A stretch of 64,000 bases of DNA from NCBI GenBank assembly GCA_018697195.1, contig CM031872.1:8449193-8513192 (forward strand), given 5' to 3'. This document shows positions 17,616-29,600 of this stretch, piece by piece (position 1 is the stretch's first letter; each line of letters opens with the position of its first letter). Source of the stretch: Certhia americana (lineage: Eukaryota; Chordata; Aves; Passeriformes; Certhiidae). The notes below the pieces were generated by a model, which worked only from the letters and a program-made list of their open reading frames with translations, was not told the origin of the DNA and searched no databases. The translations under genes and the position numbers were made by a program.

Positions 17616-20600
17616 CTGCAGGAGAGAGAGGGGTCAGCCCATGTTTCCAACACTCTCTGCATCAACCAGGGGGGGATAAACGGGAAATATTTCATATCTG
17701 ACATGATGGATGCGAAGTATTTTACTTTTTGGAGAGAGGGGATGAATCTGGCTTTCTCCCCTGCTTGCTCCTGGAGCGTGACGCCAGCTGGGATGGCCAA
17801 GAATAACCAAGGCAGAGTTGGCTCTGCTTTTCTTTGCTGTAAATAACTTGAATTTTGCCCCAATTAAACAGCAAACAGGGAGACAGCTCCAGAGGGCTCA
17901 GTTCCCTGGCTCCCATCCACCATTCCCCCTTCTCAATCCTCTGTCTGGCAGTTTCCAGACATCTGGAGACAGCAGCCAAGCTTTCAGGGCTGCCCTGATC
18001 CCCTCGGAGATGTCTGGAGCAAACACCAGGAGGTGTGTTCTGGGATGGGATCATCCACGGGACACAGATGCCAGCACGGCACTGCAGAGCGGTGCCTGGG
18101 GAGGTGCAGGGCTGTAGAGGGGAGACAAACCCCAAAATCCCCCTGGCCAGGGCTCAAGGGCTTTCCCCAGCCTGCCCAGGGAGGAGAGGGATGGTGTGTG
18201 CAGGGTGTGCCAGCCCAGCCTGCCCTACCTGGATGGTGACGATGCGGGGCAGCGGCTGCCGTGTGTTCGCACCACCCTCGATGGCGATGCCCAAGGTGGG
18301 AGCGCTCTTGGACACCCGGATCAGACACGACGTGGGCTCCAGGAGCCCTGGCTGTGGGGACAGATGGCAGCACTGCTGAGGGGGCCTGGACACTGTGTGC
18401 CAGCCTCGGCCAGGGCCCCACAGCAGGCAGGGACACTCCGGCTGCCACCACAGAGGGACAGGCACAGCCTGCAGTTGCTTTCTGACTCCTGTCATCTGAA
18501 ATCTCACCTCTGGGCAGGTCTGGAAGGGTTTGGGAAGGAGCAGAGCAGCTCTCTGCCTGCCTGCCTGCCTGTGTCCCTCAGCCTCACCACCACCAGAAAC
18601 CCCCTAAGTTATGTCTGATACCCGCTGCCACCTTCCCTTTGGGCCACAGGTGATTTCACTCATGTGGCTTGTGGATGTCCCTTTAGAGCCAGGAATACTC
18701 CCATGCCCCAGACAGCTGCTTGCTGGATTTGAGAGGGATGGGATTTACCCCGGACACAGTGAATCAGCCCTACAGTGCCTCTCTCAGCCACTCCTGACCC
18801 GTCCCCACAGCTCAGCCCCCCAGAGCACTGACTGGCCCTCAGCAGAGAGGATAACTATCCCAGCTAAGCACGGCTGAGTGGTTGCTGCCTGTGGGCAGAG
18901 GGAGTGGAACGGGCTGGCCAAGGCAGAGGGGCACAGCCCCGGGTGCCCCCTCCCACACAGAGCAGCACCCCCGGCCCCCCTCACCGGCTTGGAGGCCCCT
19001 TCTGCCGCCCCCTCGCTCCTCGTGGCCTCCTTGAGGCTCCGGCTTTTCCCGGGGCCGGGCTGCCGGCTCTTGTCCTTGCCGCTCGTCTCGACCTCCCCGA
19101 TGTCCACCCCGCTGTCCTCGCTGAGGGTCTGCCCGCTGTCCGACAGCTGGGAGAGCGTGGAGGCTGGGGAGAGACGCGGCGTTAGCGGGCGGGCAGCGCC
19201 AGGGCCGGGATGGCCGAGCGCCCACGGGCCACGGGGCGAGGGCAGCTCCCATTGCCAGGGCTGGGCAGCTTCCCTGGGATTCACACCGGCACTGCAGAGC
19301 AAGGTTCCCAAGCAGGCCCCTTCAGACCATGGAATTGCTCAGGTGGGAAAAGCCCTCTCACATCATCGAGTCCAACCACAAGACCAGCACTGCCAAGGCC
19401 ACTGCTAAACCATGTCCCCGAGTGCCACATCTATACTTTTAAATTCTCTCAGGGATAGGATCTGCACCACTGCCCTGGGCAGCTGCTCCCAATGCCTGAT
19501 CACTCTTTCAGTGAAGAGATTTTCCCAATATCCAACCTGAAGCTCCCCTGGCACAGCTTGAGGCCATCTCCCCTTGTCCTGGGAGAAGAGATTCACCACA
19601 ACCTCCCTGCACCCTCCTGTCAGAAGAGCAGAGCTGTGCACAGGCAGCATCAGGAGACAAGTGGCCTCACACTCTGGGCTGGAATCCAAGCCAGATCCCA
19701 AACTGGGATGGAGGGAGACAGCGATGAATTCAGGGATCCTGCTGGAGGGCAGTTTATGCAGCCCATGCTCCACAACTGGGAGAGGAGCCAGGAACGAAGC
19801 CAAGTGAAGAGGTGCTGCCGTGTCGGAGCTTTCTGCCCTTTGCGGATGAGCCCCAGGTGCAGACGGAGCCGGGCAATGTCGGGAGCGGCGGCGGCCGGGC
19901 CTGAGGGGCGGGCGGGAGCGGGAACGGGCCGGCTGCACTGACGGCACCGGGCCACACGGGGGCGAAATTGCCGCTCTGCCCGTCCCGCAGCGCGGGGGGC
20001 TCGGGACCCCCTGGGACACCCGGGATCCACCGGGACACCCGGGATCCACCGGGACACCCGGGATCCACCGGGATTCACCGGGACACCCGGGATCCACCGG
20101 GACACCCCTGGATCCACCGGGATCCACCGGGACACCCGGGATCCACCGGGATCCACCGGGACACCCCTGGATCCACCGGGATCCCCTGGATCCACTGGGA
20201 CACCCCTGGATCCACCGGGACATCCCTGGATCCACTGGGACATCCCTGGATCCACCGGGATCCCCTGTATCCACCGGGACATCCCTGGATCCACCGGGAT
20301 CCCCTGTATCCACCGGGACATCCCTATATCCACCGGGACATCCCTGTATCCACCGGGACACCCCTGGATCCACCGGGACATCCCTGTATCCACCGGGACA
20401 CCCCTGGATCCACCGGGACACCCCTGGATCCACCGGGACACCCGGGATCCACCGGGACACCCCTGGATCCACCGGGACATCCCTGGATCCCCCTTCCCTC
20501 TCCATGTCCGAGACCCCCTGGATCCTCCTTTTCTCTCCATCTCCGAGGGTTCCCAGGATTCCCCCGGGGCCCCTCTTCTCCATGTCTGAGATCCTCCTGG

Positions 20601-23600
20601 ATCCCCCTTCCCTCTCCATGTCCGAGATCCCTCTGGATCCCCCTTCCCTCTTCATGTCTGAGATCCCCCTGGATCCCTCTTCCCTCTCCATGTCCCAGAG
20701 ACCCCCTCTTAAACCCCCTTTTCTCTCTGTCTCTGAGGGATCCTGGGATTCCCCTGAGGCCCCCTTTTCTCCATGTCCAAGAGATCCCCCTGGATCCCCC
20801 TTCCTTCTCTGAGATCCCCCCTGGACCCTCCATCCCTCTCTATGTCTGAGGGACCCATGGGGCCCTGCACATTGCTCCCTCACCTCCACTTCTCTCCTGG
20901 GATAAACGTGACTCCCAAGCTGAGTGTGGGCACGATCAGAATTTTTTCTCCCCCCCCCTAAAATACAAAGCTAATGAGAAAGCACCAGAATTATTTCTGG
21001 TCCTTGAGATCACAGAACAGCCTGGGTTGGAAAGGATCTTAAAGCTCACTGCATCCTGCCATGGGCAGGGACACTTTCCACTGGACTGAGCCTCATCCAG
21101 CCTGGCCTGGGACACTGCCAGGGATCCAGGGGCAGCCACAGCTGCTCTGGGCACCCTGTGCCAGGGCCTGCCCACCCTGCCAGGGAACAATTCCTGCCCA
21201 ATATCCCAGCTAATCCTGGGAAAGCCATTCCCTGTATTCTGTCCCTCCATCCCTTGTCCCCAGTCCCTCTCCAGCTCTCCTGGAGCCTCTTCAGGCCCTG
21301 GCAGGGGCTCTTAGCTCTCCCTGGAGCCTTCCCCTCTCCAGGTGAACACCCCCAGGACCCTCAGTCTCCACAGAAGAGCTGCTCCAACCTTTGGATCATG
21401 AGACCCATCCTGATAAGTTACCTTGAGATCTGTGTCCTGTCCCCTTTTTCTGTCTCCAAACACCCCAGGGATGTTTTTTTCCAGCTGCTAAGGTGACACC
21501 CACCTCTGGCCTGGGGCAGGGGCCTCACTTCATTGACGTCAGGCTCGCTGTTGGGCTGGTGCACCTCCACCATGATGAAATGTTGGTTGGCCACAGCCTG
21601 GGGGCTGCCCTTGTCCGGGGGAGGGGGCGCGGGGTGCGGGGGCGGAGGAGGAGGGGCTGGGGGGCTCTGAAGCCCCTCCGGGGATGGGCTCTTCAGCCTG
21701 GTGGGGGACTGCACCCTGGGGAAGGGCCCGATGGGGCGCTGGCTGAGCAGGGAGAGCTGGGCATCCGCCGGCCTGCGGGAGCCGTGCAGGGATGGAGAGA
21801 TGGTGGCGTAGATGGCGCTGGGGGCAGAATCCTCGGTGGATGTGGAGACCGTGGAGGTCACACTGACCGTGTCCTTCTCAGGGGGGTTGGGAGGGGGAGA
21901 GGGGTTTCGGGGGGCCACGAAGAAAAGGCCAGACTGGGAGGACTCGGAGGAGGGGCGCTTGGGCTTGTCCTTCCCTGGGAGCCGGTGCTGGGCAGGGGAA
22001 GGGTCCAGGGTCTGGGGGGCTGATGGAGGAGGAGGAGGCTTGAAGTTGGGTGGTTCCTCTGGGAAGGAGGAGAGATCATCCTGCCAAAGCAAACAGAGTT
22101 TGTAGGATACCATGCCCAGGCTCAGTGTCAGTGCATCTTCATCCTCACACTGGCCCATGGCTGAAGGAGCTGGTTGTTATAGAAACACCTTCCTGACCTG
22201 AGAGTGTTACAGAAACACCTTCCTGACCTGAGAGTGTTACAGAAACACCTTCCTGACCTGAGAGTGTTACAGAAACACCTTCCTGACCTGAGAGTGTTAC
22301 AGAAACACCTTCCTGACCGTCTGACAATGAGAATATGACTCAGGAACGAGCAGAGCTGCAGAACAACCCACCCAGCCTTCGCTTTGGTTTGCACAAGGCT
22401 GCTCCTTTGCAGCCAGCCCGAATCCTTCTCCTGAAGCTCTGACTAACTGGGTTCAGTGCCTCCCCTGGGCAGTGATATGGCAGAGCTGCTGAAGCTGAGG
22501 CACAACCCAGCACCCCCAGTTTGCCTCCTGCTCCCACCCAGCTCCGTGCAGGGCCTTACCAGGGACACATCTGGCAGGGTGTTGATGCTGCTCTGGTGGC
22601 AGTCCCCAGCTCCCTCCAGTTCTGACGTGTTCTGAGAGGGCAGAGAAGGAAGAGAGATCCATGGCACAGCAGCAGGAGCAACCAGCACAGTGCCAGCGTG
22701 ACAGGGGACGGGCAGAGGGACTCTCCAAACCCCTCCCCATGCAGGGCCAGCCCGACCCAAAGGGTTTTGCCTCCTTGGGGGTGCCCTGTAGACACCCAGT
22801 TTTGTTGGGATGCAGGCTCTCCCAAGCTACGGAATGTGCTCAGAGCACGCTGTGCACCTGATAGGTTGGGGTGAGCTCCTCCAGGCCCAAGTCAGCTGCT
22901 CCTGTCGAACTCGGAAGGAGGGAAGGAACCACCCTGAGGGGTGCAGGGTCAATACCCGGATTTTTTTTCCCCAGAGGAAGGACAATAGAAATTTTAAAAC
23001 CCCTGCAACCCAGAGCAGTGGGTCTCAGACACAAGGAGAAGCTGCTGCCACTGCTTTGTGAGTCCAAAAACGTCACCAGGAAATGCCACACCACAGTTCT
23101 GAGGATATCGCAGCTCCAAAAATCCAGAAGGAACTTCCTGTGGCAATCTGTCAGTAGGGGTGGGTCCAGGGAGAGGCCATGGGTGCAGCCAAGCAGAGCA
23201 AACCTGGCTAAGTCAGGGGTGGCAGAGTGGGGGGCACAGCAGAGTGGGGGGCACAGCAGAGCTGGGGGTGCAGCTCTGCCCTGGGGAGCTGTGCCTGGCC
23301 CTGCTGAGGGAATCCTCTGCCAGCGGGGACCAGACCATCTCCAGCTCCCCTAGTGCCCCTGCCACAGCAAACCCAGCCTCAGCCTCCTCCCTGCAGTGTC
23401 TGCTGCTCTGGAGGGGGATGCTGCTGCTCAGCAAGGCTGAACTCAGCTCCTGTCACGCTCCCAGGGCTGTTTGGATGGGGCAGGGCACAGTTTGTGTCTA
23501 AGTGCCTGTTATTTATTGCAGGGTAAACAGCTGATTAGCTGAAACGCTGCTGCATCTGCATCTCCCCCAGCTGCTGGAGGCTGCTGCTGTGCCTGTGAGA

Positions 23601-26600
23601 TGTTCGTGTCCCAAAATAGACACGGGAGACAATTAAGACCATTAGAGGAGCAGCAAAAACATGGATGCAAAGTGCTTTTATCCCTGTGGCTTCTGAAGGA
23701 GCCCTGGAGAACGAGAACACAAAGAAACAGCTTGTTCAGGGAGTGACAGGTAAAGGCCTCGCTTGGGAAACCGTCCTCTGGCACGGGGTGGTTTCATCCT
23801 CAATTATTGCAAAATCAGGGCAGGTGGCTTTTTAAAGAGAATCACAGAAGGATTTGGGTAGGAAAGGACTCTAAAGATCATCTAATTCCAACCCCCTGCC
23901 ATGGGCAGGGACATCTCCCACGGTCCCAGGCTGCTCCAAGCCCCATCCAACCTGGCCTTGGACCCTTCCAGGGATCCAGGGGCAGCCCCAGCTGCTCTGG
24001 GGAATATGACTGGCAGCAGCCAAACTGCCACAGTTTTGAATAATCTGGAAATAATCTGCCTGATGCCCTCTAAAACCTGTCAGGGCCATTTCCCCCCACC
24101 CTGTGCCCATCATGGGCCCCATCCCATCCCCTTGCCTTGCAGCAAGGACCAGTCTGTGGTGGGCTGGGGCTCCTCTGCAGACACTGGGTGGGCACAGCAG
24201 CTGTCCCTGTGCCCCCCAATGCCACTGCCACCTCTGTCCCCCCCCAGCCAGGGACACTGATGCTGCTCCTGTTCCTCCTCAGGGCCCCTCTGGCTGCTGC
24301 AGTGTCTGAGCAGGAGATTTGCCTTTCCCCAGGCTCAGTTCTTCGGGGGCAAAAGCAATTAAACAGCAATTGCTCTGGGCCATAAAACACAAGCACTTTT
24401 AAGCACACTTGCTCTCAGGAATTGGCTGTTTCAAGGCTGTGCCTTTCTGAATTTCCATTGAAAGACTCATGGAAGCCATTGCCCTGAAAAATGGGTCTTT
24501 ATTGAGAAGGCTGCTCCCTCCTGCTTCTCTACCCCATTTGTTTTCCAGCTCCTCATAGAAACCAGGGCCAGGTGAGGCCCTTCCAGCCCCTCCTCAGAGC
24601 AGCTGGGAAAGGTTTGTCCTTCTTATCCTGAAAAGAGTCCCCAGCAGGAGTGATGGAGCTGCAGAGCATCTTTCAGACAGGAAGACAGTTTTCATTTGCA
24701 GATTAAAGGGTGGAGAAACTGCCACCTCCCCGGGGAACACAGCCCAACCTTTAATTAACCTCTCAGCTCCAAATCAGTCCCCTAATTTCCAGTTACTGCT
24801 AACGAGGGTTTTGCTGAGCTACTCAGCCTGAGTCCTGTGGGGTTTCAATTCTGAACAACTGCACCAGCCTGGGAATAATCCTGGCTTCCCTCTCTTCCTT
24901 TCCATCTCCCATTCTGGAATGCAGGCACAGGGATGGAGGAGCCACAAGCCTCTGCTCCAGATTTTAGGGGCTCTGAGCATGCATAGTGACCTTCATACAG
25001 TGGTTTCACTCTGTCCTTATCCTCATCCTCTGAGAGGAGCATTCCCAGCATGTGGGAATCCTCCATGTGGGATATCCCAGGGACCTGGGAGCAAACCAGC
25101 ACCTCTGGAACCAGCCCTGGGAGGAGAAGGCACCTCTGGATGGCAGGAGCTTTGCTAGGAGGAGGTGGAGAGGAAAAACAAAACCCACAGGGCTATCACT
25201 TCCTTCATCCCACCACTGAGGGCTGAGCAGGGGGTAGGGACAAAGGGAATGCCAGAAAAATCAGGGATTCCCACTGCTCTGGTGAGACATGCTGCCCCTG
25301 ATTATTGCAGTCTGCAGCTGATCTCTGCCCTGCAGGACTCCTCTGGAGTCCCAGGATTTCCAGGAGGTGCTGGTGACACTCAGACAGTGGCTGAGCACCC
25401 GTGGCTGGCACTGTCAAACACAGCACTGCCTCAAGCATCACTTCTCCCAGGGCAGGGCCTGCCCAGCATCACCCTGCTTGTTTTGGTGGAAGTTCACTCA
25501 CCAAACCATGGGACAGGTGGCCTGGTCTGGTGTCACTGTGTTTGGTCACAAAGCCAAAAAGAACTGTGTCCCACGGCCTGGGGTGCCTGGGATAAACTCC
25601 ATCTGGGAATGCTACAGCATCCTCTGCTGGGTAAGAGCCGTTCCCACAGGGAAGCAGCTCTGGGGGCAGGGTCACAGCTGCAGGTCCTCTCTCCCAGCTC
25701 AGCCCCACCCTTTGCTCTCTGTGCTGGCGCTGACCCCGTGATTCCCTCCCGGCCCAGGAGCAGGGAATGAGCCCCACACCTTGGAGCCTGCAGCTTCCCT
25801 CAGCCTGCTCCCTGCCAGGAGCCTGGCATGACACTCCTGGGGCTCTCCCACAGCCGTGCCCAGCCCCTCCACAGCCTGTGAGGATTTCTCACACACAATG
25901 CCAGTGCACTGACCCCCTGAACTGCAGCATGCAGTTTTGCACATCCAAGGCCCATGGGGAAAATTCTCTTCCATCCTAAGGGTGTGTGCTGGGATGTGAG
26001 CAGCCTGCTGGGAGAGCTGAGGCTGTCCAGCTTGGACAGGAGGAGGCTCTGCAGAGACTTTGTTGTGGAACTTTGGCTGTACCAAAGCTGGAGACAGATA
26101 TTTTAACAGGGCTTGTTATGATAACACAAAGGGGAATGGTTTCAAACTAAGAGGGTCAATTTAGATTAGATAGGAGGATGATGTATTTTATACCAAGGGT
26201 GGGCAGGCACAGGGTGCCCAGAGAAGCTGTGGCTGTCCCTGGATCCCTGGAAGTGTCCGAGGCCAGGTTGGACATGACTCTGAGCACCTTGGTCTAGTTG
26301 AAGATGTCTCTGCTCACTGCAGGGCAGCTGAATTAGATGGGCTTTGATGGTCCCTTCAACTCAAACCATTCTGTGTTCTGATTTTCTCCTGGTGTTTATC
26401 CAGGGTGCCCACATAGCAGGGAGGGCAGTGTGGGATCTGCCAGGCTCCAACTCTGCTGGTGCCTCCAGAACCCCATCCCTGAGGTGTCTGTGGCACTCAG
26501 GTACCAGCTGGATCTGGTTCAAGCTGAGCCTTGTGTGCACTGCAGCACCAGGGACTGGGGGAAGGAGCTCTTCTGTGCAGGGACACGGGGGAACAGCAAA

Positions 26601-29600
26601 GATGGGTGACACGAGGTGGCCATGCACGTGCAGGAGCTGCAACACCCCCTGGCCAGCCCGTCCCTCCCCCTGCACACACACAGCCACTGCAGCCCCTACC
26701 TCCATCAGGTCTATGAGCCACAGGAGTCGCTCCTGGGATGTGCCAGGGGGAGAGCAGAGGAAAACAAGCACAGAAGTGAAAATGTCACGTCAGGGAAGGT
26801 GCAGAACAAACGAGCAAGCCGAGCAGATCCCAGCATGGTGCTGCCCTCGTCCCCCAAACCCACCCCACAGAATCCACATCCAGCTGCATCCAGGGCTGGG
26901 TGGGAAGGCTGGAGTGAGCCTCTCCTGCAAAGGGTGCTGGGGAGGGTACAGCAGCAGGGGCTGAGGGCAGAGGGAGCAATTTGGGAACCTGCCCCTCATC
27001 TGTCTCCTGCTATCCAAGCACCCATGAGCTGGTGCTCTTTGTTTGGCAGCTGTTTCAGCAAGAGTGGGCACAACCATCTCCAGTGGCAGCATTCCCATCA
27101 TCAGGCAGAGCTTGGAGCAGGGTGTGTTCTTACACCCATGGCAAGGGGTGCCACACACAGGGACCTGCAGTGGCACCGAGGGACATGTGCTCCTGAAGGA
27201 AACTTTCAAAGCAGTGGTGCCCACTCCCTTCTCTGTGCCACAGCAGCACTCTGGTGACCCTCCCCGAGTTCTGGGTTCGTTCCAGGTGGGGCTGGGCCAC
27301 TGCTCACACACCAGGCCAGGCAGCCACGTTTGGCACATGTGGAGCAGGAGGCACACCTGGAGCATGTGGCACAGCCCCAGGCACGGGCACACCTTGAGAG
27401 CAGGGTGTCACGCTCAGTCCTGGCAGACCTGTGCCAGCCCTCAAAAAAATTTTCCCAGCAGGTCCTTGGAGAGCAGAGCAAAACTCACTTTGTTTATGCA
27501 GATCCAGAAAGGATCGCACTGAAATCCCTCCTGACCTGAGCAGGTGGCTTTCCTGTGGGCACTTGTGGATTTAACAGAAGAAAAACACAGCTCTGATGCT
27601 CTGACACTCTCTGAGGTCCCTCACATGCAGGCAGAGCCCCCTCCCCTCTCCCCCCCGGGCTGTGCTGGGTGGACCCTCCACAGCCCCTTCCCACCACCGT
27701 GGGCTGCTCTCCTCACTGAGGAACCAGCACAGAGCCCATTGTTCCTCCTTCTTTGCATGAAGGGTTTAATTTCCAAGGTTACTAATGCATTTATGATGAA
27801 AGGCATTTTATGGCGAGGAAATTAATTTGGGGGCTGTGTGCCTGCACAGTCTGAGGTGATTACAGTAACTTAATTAGACGGTGCGTGCGACAGGGGCCTG
27901 GCAGAGATGTGGGAGTGCTGCTGCTGCTGAGTGCTGGAGAGTGGGCTGGGAATGGGATGCAGCTGCCTGGCCACTGTGGCTCCCACTGGGATGGGGAGCA
28001 GGCAGCCAGCATGCTTAGGGAGGTGATTTAGGAGCTGGGAACAGCAGCAGGCATGGCAGGGCAGTGGGGCATTGCTGGGATTTCTGTGTGAATGAAGCTC
28101 CAGTGGCTCTCTGGAAGCAAGGCAGGCTCTGTCCCTCACTGGGATGAAGGGACACGCAGCCCTCAAGCAAGGGACAGCAGCACCTCAGTGTCAGGGGCAC
28201 ACAGATAGCCAGCACCTCATGGCATCACCTACGAATCACCCAGACTGCAGGAACAAATAACAGCTTTGGGGGAATCCATGGGGGGAGCTGCCTGTGGGGT
28301 GAAATGACCTTACAGCACTGCAGGGAAAACAGTTTGTAGCAGGATTGCCAGGAGGAGCTGCTGAAAGGAAGGGGATGGGGCAGGAGGGACCTACCCGGGC
28401 TGAGCTGACGGTGGTGGCAGTGAAGTGGCTGCTGGAGGACGAGACAGTGTCACTGTAGGACATCATGGAGTAGGAGTCGGTGCTGGGCCCCGCGGGCTGC
28501 CGGGCTTTCATGGACTCAATCTCCCTCTTCAGCACCAGGTTGTCGAAGCGGTCGAGGTCTTGTGGGGAGATCACCCCCCGTACCTCAGAGAGCAGCGAGA
28601 ACTGGCCATGCACACACAGCCAGGGACAGGTTGGAGCACAGTCACTTTCCTGGGAAGCTGGAGATCTCCCTCCCACCATGGTCAGCAGTGGCAATGGGAT
28701 GTACTGGCAGGTGGTGGAGGAGGTTTGGTCCTAAATGTTACCAGAAGCTCCTCTGGCACTGAACACCAGCCTGCATCCCCCAGAATAGCCCTGGCACAGA
28801 GAAGCTGTGGCTGCCCCTGGATCCCTGCAGTGTCCAAGGCCAGTTTGGATGGGGCTTGGAGCAGTGTGGGGCAGTGAAAGGTGTCACCACCCATAGCAGG
28901 GGGTGGAACGAGGAGATTTTTAAGGTCTCTTCCAACCCAAACCAGGGTGGAATTCTGTGCTGGTTCCATGGATTTGGCTCCCATACCCTCCCCCTTTCCC
29001 TGAGCAGATCACCTTGGAGGCACCAGGCCACACTGTGACAATGTCCACACCATGGCAGTGACTCTGCTCAGCCCACCAGCCCCAAGAAACTGCCCCTGCC
29101 CTGGGGAGGGCCTCACCTTGGCATGTGTGTTGAGCAGCTCGAAGAGGGCCATGACCAGAGCATCCACGGAGATGTTGCCCTCCTTGTACTCATCCAGGTA
29201 GTAGCCCATGGTGGCCCGCTCCTGTTCGTTGAGCAGGTGCCGTGCCTGCTCCTCCAGCATCACACGGGTCTGGTTCACCATGGTGCTCAGGGTCACCTGA
29301 GAGCCGGCCAGCCCCCGGTAGAACACGGGCTGTAAGGCACAGGGGACAGCCTTGGGGCTGGGATGCCAAGGGGTTGGCAGTGGGAAGGAGGCCAGTGCCC
29401 TGGACCAAGGAGTGCCCCTGCTCGGGCTCTGCCCACCAGCCCTCCCTGCCTGAGTGTCAAACACTGCCTGTGGGGGAGCTGGGAATCAGAGTGGAAGGGG
29501 GATTTTGGGAATGACAGGAGGAAGGTACCCCTAGGAATTCATCAGCCTTTTGGTGTCACCATTTGTTTGGGTAACTCCAGAGCCATGAGCTGAGCTTTGC

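Larger units (their letters stand above)
22632..28394 (-). other. WHRN intron 7
   Basis: No coding exon seen. Holds CR1 tails at 23838-24002 (minus) and 25990-26378 (plus) and mostly unique sequence. An AT-rich, non-repetitive patch at about 27750-27890 is a possible conserved element. Confidence 0.6.

Noticed and set aside
19405..20889. 494-residue minus-strand open frame (and a 293-residue plus-strand frame) across the intron 9 minisatellite
   Set aside because: The frame is open only because the 20-bp and 40-bp tandem units lack stops. The product is a monotonous Gly/Asp/Pro repeat and the region lies in a WHRN intron.
22128..22394. Cys/Phe-rich repeat peptide on the minus strand
   Set aside because: Translation of the 30-bp tandem repeat only.
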